DNA from: Selaginella tamariscina
Lineage: Eukaryota > Streptophyta > Lycopodiopsida > Selaginellales > Selaginellaceae
Assembly (NCBI GenBank): GCA_003024785.1
Contig: PUQB01000070.1
Location: 230,001 to 294,000 of the forward strand
DNA length: 64,000 bases
Direction of reading: 5' to 3'
The position numbers were made by a program, and so were the translations under genes. This document shows positions 35,698-48,209 of the stretch, piece after piece; positions within the stretch are counted from its first letter, which is position 1, and every line of letters starts with the position of its first letter. Under the pieces are notes generated by a model. That model made no database searches. It had not been told where the DNA came from and was given only the letters and a program-made list of their open reading frames with translations.

Positions 35698-37670
35698 GCT
35701 GCCAAATATAATAAACGTTTGGATAAGTGCATGTTAGAGAGGGTGAAAGAGAAAGAGGGTTATTATGCTCTCTATAATGGCCGCTTTCTCTGAACCATGG
35801 AGGACTGGAGAAGCGTCCCACATCAGGATGAAAAATGCACTCCCAACGATCGAGTTCCATATCATACATCAATCCATAGCAGTGTTTTCAATTGTTTATT
35901 AATTATGCTTTCATCTTATAAATTGGATGCATAATTTGCACCCACATTATTATTGTAATTATGACTGGTCAGCATTTAATTAGTAAATCTCCGATTAGTA
36001 TATTCTTCACAAACATCAGAATATTCTAAAAACAAATTAAAGATGAGCTTGTAGCGTGACATGCTTCTTCCTCTTCCAATGTCGCTTCCACTTGAAGATG
36101 GTGAAGTGGACCTTTCTTTATTGCCGCCCCTTCAAGTGACTCTTCCAATTCCAAGTGGTGAGATGATGGAGAATGCACACGGCTGTGTGAAGTGGGCATA
36201 TACTTTTCCAATTCTTTTTTCAAGCAAATTACAAGCAACACTTCTACTCTCGAGACTCACGACACAGCAATTTTGTTTCACACTATGGGTTTTCAAAATA
36301 TGCTTTCTAATAGATTGAGGCCTCTGCGAACCAGGGATTTGAGCATAGTAATAGAGACAACAAAATAAATGTTTATAGCCTTCTGGAACAGCAGCAGGGT
36401 TCATCCATATTGGATAATGACAGTGATCATATTCATGATCGATTGGCCATAGCTTTTTTTTAAAGTCCTTGACAGCTATGGGAACAAAGATTCACCATGG
36501 CTTAACTTAGCTAAACCGGTAAAATAATATTCTATCGGAATATTCAAAATTTAATTATGATAATAATTTATAATTATAAAAGATTTGACTGATGTTGAGA
36601 AACTAGTTTAAAAATTGTAACTAATTACAATCACTGATCCATAGTTAATATTTGTCTTCAGTACCACTCCAACCTTTCTTCTCCAGCAAAACGTGGTAGC
36701 CGTGACCCGCCTAGTCAAGTTTTTAGGTGCACTTTTGGAGACAAACTCGAATAATTTATCCGGACCCACACATGACAATTGGAGCCATCTCCTAGTCCTA
36801 TCTTCCCATTTGAAGAGCGAAAGTGTACGACGCCCACGTTCAATCCTATCTACACTACCAAAGGCCACAATGTTATCGTCAAAAACAGTACATGCCTTTT
36901 GATTTCTATATAAAAAGACTCCTTCAGTATAAAGAGTGTGGTATACATGCCACTAGAAACGGGGAAAGAAGCCATACTTGTGGTGTCAAGCACATGAAGC
37001 TGATGTGAGAAAAAATTATGAATTGAGAAATGTAAAAAACCGGATCTCACTCTATGCCATGCTATCCACACGGAATAGAGATCAATTGTTTTCTTGTGCT
37101 TCTGCCATTCACATGTCTTTGAAGAGTATATGTGAAACGTATAATAAATTTGCTGCAGTCCATTTCAATAATAATAATCTTGTCTGAATCGTGATCAAAA
37201 ACTAGGCTAACATCAACATCGTTGATATACATAGGGCCAAGAAACTCGTCAACAATCTTCACATCCACGGCCTTTTCCAAGTGAGGCATTTCTATATTCT
37301 TAGTGCTCCCTGTTACAATGTTGGTAACCACAATTGCCAGTTCTTCGTGCTTAACTGTTTGTTTAAGTGTCTTCTTGGCCACTAGGCCCTTGCTAAACGA
37401 CCACTCAGCCCACCCATGAAAATTGCGTCTCAAAACAACTGGATACAAACCAACTTGGAAACAGTCAAATCCTTCTTCTTCACAAGTTACACCGCCATTG
37501 CGATCGCAGTGCAGATACAACATCCTAGGGAGAAGAAGCTCGATACTCTCCTTCAGTTCAGTAGATAAGAGAGAATACACACTGTAGCGTTCTACACAAG
37601 GTAGCTTATCCAAGATCAACCGGATTACATCTGGACATAAAGTCTCTATACTCGACTTTCCTAGCTCCAT
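35698..37670 (-). pseudogene. F-box-like protein, copy 2 (split by a hAT-like element)
   Basis: Minus-strand counterpart of the gene at 11153. ATG at 37670 opens 202 codons (MELGKSSIETLCPDVIRLIL, then WSFSKGLVAKKTLKQTVKHE), longer than in copy 1 because the 11-base insertion is absent. The frame is then lost near 37070. The C-terminal half (AFGSVDRIERGRRTLSLFKW) is open from 36868 but is cut at 36637 by a 757-base insertion; YDMELDRWECIF resumes at 35868. So it is also a pseudogene, with a different set of lesions. The intact pre-insertion site is visible in copy 1 (12193-12200). Confidence 0.65.
35880..36636. mobile_element. hAT-like insertion with 8-bp target duplication
   Basis: Flanked by ATCCATAG at 35872-35879 and 36637-36644. 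The ends are CAGTGTTTTCAATTG and, read inward from the other side, CAGTGATTGTAATTAG, a short terminal inverted repeat beginning CAGTG. An 8-bp duplication with CAGTG-type ends is the hAT superfamily pattern. Inside is a 0.3-kb stretch (36026-36404) open in several frames but no recognisable transposase, so it is probably a non-autonomous or internally deleted copy. The empty site exists in the other F-box copy, which confirms the borders. Confidence 0.8.
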
Positions 37671-37854
37671 AGCTACTTTAGCTCTTATAGGGTTTCATAT
37701 CCTTTATATCCTTCACTTAAAAGGTTTAATCACTTGGCATATTCCTTCTTAAAGGAAATGTTCCTCTTAACCAAAACTTACTGATAACTCACTAAACAAT
37801 GCAAAGGAAAAAGAAAAAAAACAAAAAAAAAAAAGAACTCTTCACAGATAAGCT

Positions 37855-38390
37855 TAGCTTCTTGGAATAGTTAACTGTGGTAGGAGAGCATCAAGGACCT
37901 TCTTGTTACGTCTGCATACCTCGGACGTGGAATTTGTTACTAACCACGATGATTGATGTGGCCTCCTGCGCCCATGTCACCGCCTTTTGCCCGTATAAGC
38001 GTGCTAAAGATGCTAACACATTCATCACTTGCAACACATTCAAATAAAATCTCTCTTCCTCTCTTTGTGCATTTGTACAACGATAAACCATATTCATATA
38101 TTGTATCCAGCTTTTGACACACACACACATGAAGTACGTATAAATAGCATACGAGATGAAAGCCCTTCAATATTCGGCTGTTTCTACACACTGTATGCAA
38201 CTTTCTATATTATATCATCCCACGGGCCTATATACACATAAACAATACGGCAAAGTTGAAGAGCAGATATATGTATGCAAAGACACCATCCATGAACACG
38301 GAAAATATATAACGCAAACCTGTATGGTCTTCAAAGTGTTCGAAACAAGACAGTTATGAGATTCCTCATGTAATCTCCACAGCTTGGTTC
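37855..38390 (-). pseudogene. C-terminal exons of an unrecognised gene, copy 2
   Basis: Mirror of 10473-10987: HNCLVLNTLKT-type exon near 38370-38310 (reading less clean), then VMNVLASLARLYGQKAVTWA from about 38036 and the ALLPQLTIPRS end near 37865. A few bases differ from copy 1 (the DIVT segment is altered). Family unknown. Confidence 0.45.
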
Positions 38391-38759
38391 GCCCCCAAAA
38401 CCTGCAAGAACTTCTCTGATATGTGTGTGTGTGTGAATTATTTATGTTATTTATGGGTTAGATTAATTTTACCTCAGACAGAAGCACCTTCTCCAATCCG
38501 GCCGCACAGGACATAGGAATTACGTTTAAGTCCTATATATACACATTTCTATATTCCAACCTCTCACAACTTTAAATTTTATAATATATTTCAAGAAATT
38601 TATATGAATTCATTATTTAATCACGTGTACTTTTAGGGTTCTATTGGCCTAGAACCCTAACTTATAGACATAAGTAAGGGATCCAAATTGAAACTAATTC
38701 AATGGTTATTAAAATTTATTATGCTAACATTAGTATGTGCGGTCATACATACGGACCTT
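38391..38759. other. Spacer between block A and the decayed gypsy element
   Basis: Contains the right end of block A and the short direct repeat of 10331-10390. No gene. Confidence 0.4.
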
Positions 38760-41700
38760 ACATCATTCCCTTCTCTTGAAAGAAAAAAGGATGGAAGGTG
38801 GTTAGGGTTCTCTAGTAAATGAGCCCGAATTAGAAGGAACATTAGGAAGAGGCATTGATGGATCTATGGCACAACTTGTTCTTGACTCTGTTATACAAAA
38901 TGCTTCAACTATTGCACATGCACAATCTTTAGAGAATGTCATCCAAACTTTATAAACTTGTGGGCATCACTCGATATGGTCCCTTCCACTAAGCAATGAG
39001 ACTCTTAATTAAACCACATACTATAAACTTGGGAAAATTAACTAGCACTAACTTGTTCACTTTATGCTCTGCAAGTGGACGATGATGAGAGTTATAACAC
39101 CATTGTTGTCCCACTTGTACATGGCCCAAGTGTTCTGCAAACTCCATTCGGACAAATGGAAGAATGCTTGTTAGATACCAATCCCAAGACCTAACATCAG
39201 CAGCTCTTGATAGACCTAACTTCGTTCACAATACCGGGTCATGACCATATAAGAGCTTATATGGTGAAGTACCAATGAAACTTTGTATTCAAGTGACATA
39301 ATTATATTGGAGAGACGGTAGATAATCATCCCAATCCGAATGTTGAAAGTTCACATACTTTGTGATCATTCCCTTGAAAGTCTTAACAAGCTATTTCACC
39401 AAACCATCTGTCTAAGGATGATAAGTACTTGTGAAGGTGTGTCGTATCCCTAGCTGAAATGTCAAGACATGAAATGCCTCAACCATAAACATAAGACCAT
39501 TATCCGAAAGAATCCACTCTGGACAAGAATACTGGAACATGACCCGATTAAGAAAAAAGTGGCCAACAACATAGGTAATTGCATTAGGAAGAGCACCAAC
39601 TTCCACCTAACGAGTTAGGTAGTCAAAAGCAATAATAATGTACTTGTTGCTAACAATTGACTATAGAAAAGATCCCATCAAACCAAACACCACCAACTCA
39701 AATGAACGAGAAATTGTAATTGACTCGAATTGTCCTTTTAAAATACACGGGGGAGTATTGCGAGCTTGGCACCACACATAATTATGCATATACTGAATCA
39801 CATCTTTTCACAACTCTGGCCAATGAAAAGATTTGTGCAACTTCTCCATCACACGGCGATGTCCCATGTGCTCGCCGAGAACAAGAGAGTCATGGTAAGT
39901 GTGGAGGAAGCGTGGAACGAAGACCAAAGGCACCACTAACTGTAAATGATTATCTGATCAATCCCTACAAAATAAAGAAGGTCGTCCTGAAGACAATATT
40001 GCAAATGTAAGTGCTTGAAAAGCAAGTGATGCAAAATTTTCAAACCCATCACGAAGTCTTTAAATCCATGGCTTAACTTTTTAAACTTTCTGAACTTCAT
40101 CCAAAGACAGCAAATCTAACTCTGCTCCTTACGGACATTGAATGTCAAGCACAACAACTACTAATGGTACCGAATCTTCATCCAAAAAGTCCACTGATGT
40201 TGTAACAATTGGCTCCTCAGGAACAAAAGAAGAGAGAAAAGGTGGAAGAGGAGCCCGAGAAAGAGCGTTAGCATTAGCCATGAAACTCCTTGGGCGATGA
40301 ACAACCTCGAAGTCGTAAATTTGAAGCTTCAAGACCCACCAAGTAGTACGATCAATCAAGTTCTTTTGCTTCAACAGAGTGATTGCAGCATGATCGCCTT
40401 ACAATAACGTTTGAGAACCATGTAAGTAGGCATGGAACTTCTCAAAACCCCAAATCATTGCTAGAAACTCCTTTTTTGTTGTGGAGTAGTTCACCTTTGC
40501 TAGCTGCAACGTACGATTGATGTATGCAATGGGATGTCTTTGGCTAGGTACACTCGTACTCTCCTGCATCAATACATCATCGAAACTGATGTCAGAAGCA
40601 GATTCCACGCACAAGATGAAAGGATGAGTATAATCAGGGTACGCCATTACTAGAGGAGTCATCAACAACTCTTTAAGATTTGCAAACACTTGCTTGCAAT
40701 CCTACATTGACAGCTTCAACAATGCCCGTAACAGTGCAATACGATTTGAAAGATGATCCACAAAATGGCCCAAATATTATACTTGCCAAGAAAGCGTTTC
40801 ACATCGTTCACACACTTCGACATGGGGAAGTTCAAAACTGTAACAAGTTTGTTAGGATCGACTTACAAACCTTCACGGGAAATGCGATAGCCAAAATAAG
40901 TGGTGTGCTTGGATCCAAACACACACTTAGACGGCTTCAGCTTCAAACTAACTTCTTGCAGCTGTTAAAACCTTGTGTACATCACTGACATGCTTCTCTC
41001 ATGTTCCATCCGAGTGAATTAAAACATTGTTGATGAAGTCGGCAATCACCTTTAACATATTGCAAAGAACCTCGTCCATCATATGTTGGAAAGTTGCTAC
41101 ATCATTGCTCAAATGGAAAGGCATCACCACAAACTCATATGTTCAAAAAGCAGTTTTGGGAATGTTCATGTTAACCATCGAAACTTGTTAATATCCAGAG
41201 ATGAGATCTAATGAACCAACGACTCCACTCTAGTCGATCCAGAAAATCTATAGTATGAGGAAGTGGGTAAACATATGAAATGGTTACATCATTTAATAGG
41301 CGATAGTTGATGCAGAATCGAATGCTCCAATCCAGCTTCATCACAAGATAAGGTTTGCACGCTCAAGGACTCCAAGATTTTTGAATAACACCCTTCTGCA
41401 ACATCTCCTTAACATTTACTTGTAAGATTTTGAGCTTCTTTGGTGTTCGATGCTGAACAGGTACCTTTATTAGCCTAGCATTCCTAGTTGGAATAGGGCA
41501 ATCTTGGCTCTAAACGATAAGTTAAAGTTGAAAAGATCAGTATACTCCTTCTTGAATTGATCAATGACTGTAACACGATGATCATCTGAGGAATCTAAAG
41601 AGGGAAAGGAAGAGCATGAAGGAAAGACGGTCGGAAGTAAGGGTGAAACAAAAGTGATGAAAGCAGATGGACAAAGTGGAATACAAGTAAAAGGAATAAA

Positions 41701-42383
41701 ATAAAGATGAGAGAGAGTTAAACAGGGGGGAGACTTTTTAAAGTCACACCTGGCATGATTGCGAGTCAACCAATTCATATCAAAAATAAAGTAAAAAGCT
41801 TGACCGCAAAGATTGAAGCTCAAGTTCACGATCGTCCACACAACAACAATGTCAACTTCATATCGCAAACAAGCATAAATGTGTCTATTGCTATACAAAA
41901 TGAAGACTAGTTCTACCGTATGATGCAAATAAAGACTGCAACATGTAACAATAAACTGAGAAATAAAAGACAAACTCAAACATGTATCTACTAGAACGTG
42001 TCATTTGATTAAATTGAGCTTGAAAAGTGAAGATTGAATGAACCGATGCCGAGTGAACCCCTTGATGGTACTCCCAAAAGAAAGACGGAGGGGTCACTAA
42101 CTTATTCACATGAGGACCCTCCTCTACTTGTGCGATTCGTCATTTCCCAGAAGATCCACCGCATCAAGACTTTTCACTATAGCGGCATCAACCGGACATT
42201 GTTGATGCCAAGGCCTCTACCTTAGAAATGAGGGACGCCAATCGGGAAAACATTGACAACATCAATAACTCAACAACGAAATGCACGTCCATGGCCCCAA
42301 CCTTGTGCTGGTACACAAGCAGCCTCCATCAGAGAATGACCATCCCCAACATGAAGTGGAACGAGAGAGCGTGAAGATGCAAG
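38760..42383 (-). mobile_element. Decayed Ty3/gypsy retrotransposon
   Basis: Minus strand, gene order protease-RT-RNase H-integrase as in Ty3/gypsy. Near 41980-41750 a protease-like stretch with DMNWLTRN; near 41350-41000 RT fragments (YVYPLPHTIDFLDRL, MPFHLSND); 40689-40399 RNase H (YPDYTHPFILCVESASD, NYSTTKKEFLAMIWGFEKFH); 40374-40255 tether region (FMANANALSRAPLPP); 39606-39412 integrase core (PEWILSDNGLMF, TFTSTYHP), with WKGPYRV near 38960. The RT catalytic box reads FINN instead of YxDD, and many stops interrupt all parts. It differs in sequence from the chromovirus copies to its right. LTRs were not identified with confidence. Confidence 0.75.
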
Positions 42384-42446
42384 TGTCAAGCCACGATCCA
42401 AGAACAAGGAAGGAGTAGGACAAGGGAGTTTGACGCAGGAGCAGGA
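42384..42446 (-). repeat. Copy C 3' LTR, segment 1 of 4
   Basis: Begins TGTCAAGCCACGATCC, the same terminus as the LTRs of copies A and B. It is cut by copy A insertion, and the LTR continues at 48824 after the duplicated CAGGA. Confidence 0.7.
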
Positions 42447-43090
42447 TGTCAAGCCACGATCCAGGAAACAGGAAGAGAGCAGGATTCCAAGGACATGAAG
42501 GCTTGACTCAGGAACAGGACCGAGAGCAGGACATGAACCAGGAATAGGAACAGGACGGATCTAGGAGTAGGACAGGATTAGGATAGGATCCGGGAGCAAG
42601 ACAGGAAAGCACAGGATAGGATCCGGGAGCAAAACAGGAACAGGACAGGATCCCGGAGCAGGACAGGATCCAGGAACAGGACAGGAAATAGGAGCGAGAC
42701 AGGAACAGGACAGGAAACAAGACAAGACAAGATTGATCGTAGTAAGACTGGTGTTGATAGTAACTGATTGTACAACAATTAGGTCGGAGCTTTTATGCTC
42801 ACAACTCCAAGAGCTAATCTAGGCATGCATGCAAAAGTGGTTGCATGCATGCAAAAGTGATTGCATGCATGCAGAGGCTAAGATGAGTCCAATGTCCCTT
42901 ATCCTCTAGGCATATCCTGTGGCATATCCTGTAGGAATATCCTGCAACCGAATCCTGTGTCCGGAATCCTGGTAGGAGTATCCTGTAGGAAAATCCTGCG
43001 ACCCATATCCTGTATCCGGAATCCTGTAGGAAAGTCCTGCAACCCATGTCCTGTGTATCCGGAATCCTGTATTTGTATCGGGTCATGACA
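42447..43090 (-). repeat. Copy A 3' LTR
   Basis: 644 bp. Preceded in element orientation by a purine-rich tract (rc of 43091-43114, TTTAGGGAGGAGGTGC-like), the likely plus-strand primer. Contains three GCATGCATGC motifs and the CAGGA/TCCTG-rich tail. Confidence 0.85.
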
Positions 43091-43101
43091 GCACCTCCTC
43101 C

Positions 43102-46100
43102 CTAAAGACGAGTTCCACGAGTCTTGGGAACCTGGTTTAGCAGGATAATGCCGATGGAAGGCAGCAACCTTGGAAGAAGCATGGAGTAAGTTGGATGCAG
43201 GTTCCCAAGTGCGATCAGTAGGCAGGTACCCTTTTCAATCCACCAATATTGGAGTTGGTGACGATGAAGACGAGAGTCAAGGATGGCTGCGACTTCGTAC
43301 TCAGGTTCCGTGTCAATGACCACAGGAGGGGGAGGAGAAGAAACACGACCAGGAAGAGAAGAAGGATGATACGGCTCCAACAAAGAGGTGTGAAACACAG
43401 GATGAAGTTTCACCGTGGATGGTAACTCGAGTCGGAAAGCTACAGGATTTACCTCCGCCACGATCCTATAAGGGCCCAATCGTTGAAAATCCAACTTAGA
43501 AGAAGGCCTGTTGGTGCGAATGTGTCGACGAAGAAGCCACACGAGATCACCAATCTTGTATGCAGGTGCCGGCTGTCGGTGAGCATCAGCATGATGCTTG
43601 TATCGTTCCTGTGCCTGTTGAAGATGAACCTGGAGATCATCCTGTACCTGCCGAAGATGCTGAAGACGATCCTGTACTGCAGGAGCGGAAGAAGGAGAAG
43701 CGGTAGGAGCAAAGTCAAAACGTGGATGGTGGCCTGTAAGAGCAAAGAAAGGTGTCTGTCCTGTAGATGCGTGGATGGAGTTGTTGTAGGCAAACTCTGC
43801 CATTGGAAGGAGGTCCAACCAGTTGTCCTGCTGGTAACTGATGAAGCAACGAAGATACTGTTCTAAGGTCTGAATTGTGCGTTCGGACTGCCCATCGGTT
43901 TGTGGGTGATATCCTGAAGAAAGATCCGCTTTGACCTGTAGACTCCGAAGAAGCTCTCGCCAAAACTTGGACATGAATTGTGGACCTCGATCGGAAACAA
44001 TGCTCTCAGGAAGACCATGATGTCGGAACACCTCGCGGATCACCAACTCGGCAGTTGTCTGACCTGTAGCTGTCTTGTTGCAGGGTAGGAAATGAGCCTG
44101 CTTGGTGAAACGGTCAACCACCACAAGAACTGCATCAAATCCACGGAAGGAGGAAGATCTGTGAGGAAATCCATAGAAATGGATCTCCAAGGAGCAGACG
44201 GAACAGGAAGAGGACGAAGAAGACCAGAGGGTGCATGATGAGGCATCTTCGACCTGCTACAAGTGTCACAACTCCGTACAAACCTCTCCACAAAACCTCG
44301 CAACCCAGGCCACCAATAGTTGCGAGTCACCAATTCCACTGTCTTGGCCACACCAAAATGTCCTGTAGCCGGGGTATCATGACAATCCTTGTACCACACG
44401 AGTCCTAGAAATACCAACAGGAACGTACAGGAGACCTTCCCGGTACAGGAGTCCATCCTGTATGGTGAATAGGTTGTAGTCTGGACGGGAACTGGAGGAA
44501 GAGGAACTTGCAACGTCAGGATGAATGTGTGAGAACACATTCTTTCCCAAGTCGTCTGTAGGCAACTGCGAACGAACGTCCTGTAGGAGTGTTGAATTTG
44601 CTGGAGCCTGATGAACCTGCAGTGCCGCAAGCCGGAAACGATCAGGACCCAACAACACTTGCCTTTGACCGTCAAATGCAGGATCGCCCGGGCTTGGTGC
44701 AAGGTAAGAGCGCCTAGACAATGCGTCCGCCTTGCCATTCCGAAAGCCGGGCCTGTAGACGATGACGAAGTCAAAACGTGATAGGAACTCTGCCCACCTA
44801 GCCTGTCGCCGACTGAGGACCCGAGCCGTTTGAAAGTACTCCAGGTTCTTGTGATCCGTAAGAACTTGTACAGGATGTGCAGCACCTTCCAGGAAATGCC
44901 GCCATTCCTCAAACGAATCCACAATGGCCTTGAGTTCCTTGTCATGAATCTCGTAGTTGATCTCCGCCGACAGGAACTTACGAGAGTGAAAGGCTACAGG
45001 ATGAAGCAACTTGTCCTCTCCAACTTGCGATAGGACGGATCCTACTGCAAAATCCGAGGCATCTGCTTCAATGAAGAAAGGATGAGAAGGGTCAGGATGT
45101 GCTAAAATCGGAGCTGTCGTGAAAACGTCCTTGAGTGTTGTGAACGCGTGTTCCGCCTTGTCGGACCAAGAGAAAAGTCCTGTGCGCTTGGTGAGTTCTG
45201 TGAGTGGAAGTACACGCTTGGAGAAGTCCTGTATGAACCGCCTGTAGAAGTTTGCAAAGCCAAGGAAACATTGTACATCTCGTACCGACTTGGGCCTCTC
45301 CCACTCCACGATGGTCTTCACCTTGTGCATGTCCATGGAAACGCCAGCAGGAGAGACGATGTAGCCCAAGAACTCCACCGAATCCCTATCGAAAAAACAC
45401 TTCTCCAACTTCGCGTACAGGCCATGCTCGCGAAGCCGCTCTAAAACTAGTCGTACATGCTTGTCATGTGCCGCCTGGTCCTTGGAGAAAATCAAGATGT
45501 CGTCGAGGTAGATCACCACAAACTGGTCCAAGAAGTCACGGAAAATGTCGTTCACCATGTGTTGGAATACAGCTGGGGCATTGGTAAGGCCGAAAGGCAT
45601 TACCGTGTACTCAAAATGTCCATACCTTGTACGAAAGGCAGTCTTCCACTCATCGCCGGGACGAATCCGTACAAGGTTGTAGGCTCCTCGTAAGTCGATC
45701 TTCGTGAACACCTTTGCCCCTCGCAGCCGATCGAGAAGTTCCGGGATCAATGGCAACGGATACCGATTCCGAATGGTGACTTGATTCAAACCCCTGTAGT
45801 CCACCACCAAACGTAAACTCCCATCCTTCTTCTTGACAAAGAAGATAGGAGCTCCTGCAGGGGACTTTGAGTGACGAATGAAGCCGGATCCTAAGTTGTC
45901 CTCGATGTATTGACGAAGAACCTCCAACTCTGTGGGTGACAATGCATAGATCGGTCCGAATGGTGGAGTCTTTCCTTCCGCAAGATCAATAGGACAGTCG
46001 TAGGACCTGTGAACAGGAAGAACTGCAGCCTTGTGCTTGTCAAAAACGTCCTTAAAGTCGTGGTACTTGGATGGTAGGGAAGAAGGAGGAGAAGGAGAAG

Positions 46101-47127
46101 GAGAAGGAGAAAAAACAGGGGAGTCGGATACAGGAAAGGTAGGAGAGGACGTAGGAGTTACTTGAAAAGCAAAAAGGTGGAAGGGGGCAGGATCAGTGGC
46201 GAGTTCATGCATGGTAGTGGTAAGAACTCGGAGAGGAGAAGGAGGGAGCTGTGACTGAAAAAGAGGAAGGATCTTGGGGGATGGAACAGAGGCAGGGTAA
46301 CAGAAAGAAGCAGGATTGGAAAAAACCTGTGTGGTTGTTGATGAGTGTACAGGATTGGAAGAATCCTGTACAGGACACCGTGAGTGTACAGGATTGGAAG
46401 AATCCTGTACAGGAGTCCGTGGTTGCGCAAGAGTGGAAGAAGCCTGCGAATGTGCTGACGAATCAACAGGAGGTGGATCCTGTTGAGGAGGAACCTTCGA
46501 CACTGATACAGGATTGGAAGAACCCTGTACAGGACACCGCAAACTTACAGGAATGGGGAGAGCCTGCGGATGTGCTGAGGAACTGCCATGAGGTGAATCC
46601 TGTCGAGGAGGAGTCTTCAACACTGGTACAGGAACAGGTACGGTCAATCCTGTAGCTTGTACTGCCTCAGATACTAAGGATGTATCCTGCACGCAGGAAG
46701 GTACAGGATTGATCCTAGAAGTTGGAGAGGAAAACGTGAGTGTCCTAGACCTCCAGTCGATCTGCGGATTTGCAACAACGAACCATGGCATGCCCAAAAT
46801 GATGGGAGTCGACCGAGTCTTGATCAAGTTGAAGGAAATTGAACAGTTGAATGTGCCATACCTGCAGGAGAGAGGTTCGGTAGCATGGGTAACTGCACCG
46901 GAAGCAATTAGACGCCCATCGGCCACCTCTACAGGAACTGCACGCTTCAACTTCACCACCGAAATGCCATGTTGAGTTGCAAACGTGTCATCCATGAAGC
47001 ATGCATTTGCACCAGTGTCTAACAAGGCAAACTCCATGAGCTCTCGATTATTAAGATGAATGTGTACAGGAAACTTAAGTGACGGGATGGTATGAGCAGC
47101 ACCAATGGAGCCTGCACCTACGTCCAA
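43102..47127 (-). pseudogene. pol: Copy A pol: protease, RT, RNase H, integrase, chromodomain (frameshifted)
   Basis: Opens near 47127 at a TTG codon in the -1 frame relative to gag; no ATG is needed if made by recoding. Retropepsin LLDTGANACF; a Ser/Pro-rich linker with repeated CPVQDSSNPV units; RT with [20 protein letters not shown] and catalytic YLDD; RNase H with EADASDFAVGSVL and TDHKNLEYF; integrase HHCC zinc finger (HFGVAK...CDTC), DDE core (VVDRFTKQAHF, SDRGPQF, QSERT), GPYRI module, C-terminal chromodomain. An extra T at 44389-44390 ends the first frame at 44377. A second shift lies near 44148 (shared with copy B), and a third in the chromodomain near 43235. All catalytic residues I can see are present, but one continuous protein cannot be made. 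Confidence 0.9.
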
Positions 47128-47138
47128 CTTCGCGGCTC

Positions 47139-48116
47139 CTAGACGAAGTGGACATTGGAGTTTTCCGACTGAACTTCAGCTTCGACTTCACGCGTCTTGA
47201 AGTTCCTGGCTTTAATAGGACAATCTGCCACCTTGTGTCCTGCTCCACCACAATACAAGCACAGGTTCTCACTGCGACGACGTTGCTTCTCGGCAGCGGA
47301 AAGAGAGCCACGCTTGGATTTCTCAACCTCCATAGGAACTACTCCAGAAGGTGGTGCAGGAACATGTACCACAGCTGTAGGATTGGTTTGCAGGAACTGT
47401 TGACGGGATCTTTCCTGACGACGCTCGAACAAACGGTTGTCGCAACGAACAGCTTGTTGCATGATCTCCGCTAATGTTTGGGCATCCGGTAACGTAAGGA
47501 GAAGGTCCTTCACGTCGTCCCTCAACCCAAAACGGAAGTGTTCGATCAATGCAGTCTCGTCCCATGGAATGTTCGTGCAAAGTTGCTGAAATTCGGATGC
47601 ATAGACGGAAGCTGGTCGGGATCCTTGAGTGAGCTTCCGTAACTTCGTGCATGCAGAACGGTACTTATCAGGATCTCCAAAACAGGCTTCAAAGGCAGCC
47701 ACGAAACCTTCAAAGTCTTCCATCAGTGGATCGTCACGCTCCAGCAAGGGGGCAACCCAAGCCCGTGGAGATCCACTTAGTAAGGATGCCAAAAGACCCA
47801 CCTTTTGAGCATCAGTCGAGTAGCGCCGTGGTTGCATACGGATCAAGAGTCGGATCTGATTCAGGAAACCTTGGAAATCGGCACGATTACCACTGAACTT
47901 CTCTGGCATGCTAACCTTCGGCTCCGAAGAAAAGTTTGATGAAGAGGAAACCACCGATGCCTGGGAGAGAGCCTGCGCAGCAGCCTTGGAGGATGCATCA
48001 GCAGCTGCATGTGCCGCAGTGGTGGAACCTTGCAGGTCGGTGACCACTTGGCGCAAAGTGGCCAGCTCATGAAGTAGCATTTGGTGCTCGTGTTGAAAAC
48101 GCTCAAAATCAGCCAT
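47139..48116 (-). CDS. gag: Copy A gag (intact)
   Basis: 325 codons from ATG 48116 (MADFERFQHEHQMLLHELAT). Ala/Ser-rich linker, then the gag core (PEKFSGNRADFQGFLNQIRL, FEACFGDPDKY), basic region, and one CCHC zinc knuckle, CLYCGGAGHKVADC. The pattern is close to the sushi/Ty3 gag type. Ends at TAG just before pol. Intact here while copy B's gag is broken, so A could supply particles in trans. Confidence 0.9.
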   Translation of the reverse strand: MADFERFQHEHQMLLHELATLRQVVTDLQGSTTAAHAAADASSKAAAQALSQASVVSSSSNFSSEPKVSMPEKFSGNRADFQGFLNQIRLLIRMQPRRYSTDAQKVGLLASLLSGSPRAWVAPLLERDDPLMEDFEGFVAAFEACFGDPDKYRSACTKLRKLTQGSRPASVYASEFQQLCTNIPWDETALIEHFRFGLRDDVKDLLLTLPDAQTLAEIMQQAVRCDNRLFERRQERSRQQFLQTNPTAVVHVPAPPSGVVPMEVEKSKRGSLSAAEKQRRRSENLCLYCGGAGHKVADCPIKARNFKTREVEAEVQSENSNVHFV

Positions 48117-48194
48117 GATCTAGGAAAGAAAAAAGGAGGAAAATGAAGGAAAGGAATCAAGAAAAAGGTAGCTGGAAAACGGAGAACTATGAAG

Positions 48195-48207
48195 CAGTTA
48201 CTATCAA
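48195..48207 (-). promoter_or_regulatory. Copy A primer binding site complementary to own LTR
   Basis: Element strand reads TTGATAGTAACTG starting two bases after the LTR end. It is the exact reverse complement of CAGTTACTATCAA in the same LTR (48488-48500). No match to the usual plant initiator-Met tRNA site (TGGTATCAGAGC). Same arrangement as in copy B. Confidence 0.75.
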
Positions 48208-48209
48208 AC

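Larger units (their letters stand above)
35100..38530. repeat. Duplicated block A, inverted copy
   Basis: Reverse complement of 10393-13000 with a hAT-like insertion (35880-36636). At its right end the sequence returns to direct orientation: 38570-38640 repeats 10331-10390 on the same strand. Confidence 0.75.

Noticed and set aside
42440..42720. CRISPR-like array from regularly repeated CAGGA units
   Set aside because: Units vary in length and spacing, lie within LTRs, and the window is eukaryotic.
42508..42778. Cys/Ser/Leu-rich open frames in the LTR tails (also 48187-48512, 49659-49987, 55379-55633)
   Set aside because: They arise from TCCTG repeats read in any frame; no start context or domain.
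45148..45693. Long open frames antisense to pol (also 46251-46975, 47079-47474, and the mirror set in copy B)
   Set aside because: They mirror the conserved pol and gag reading frames on the other strand and show no domain of their own.
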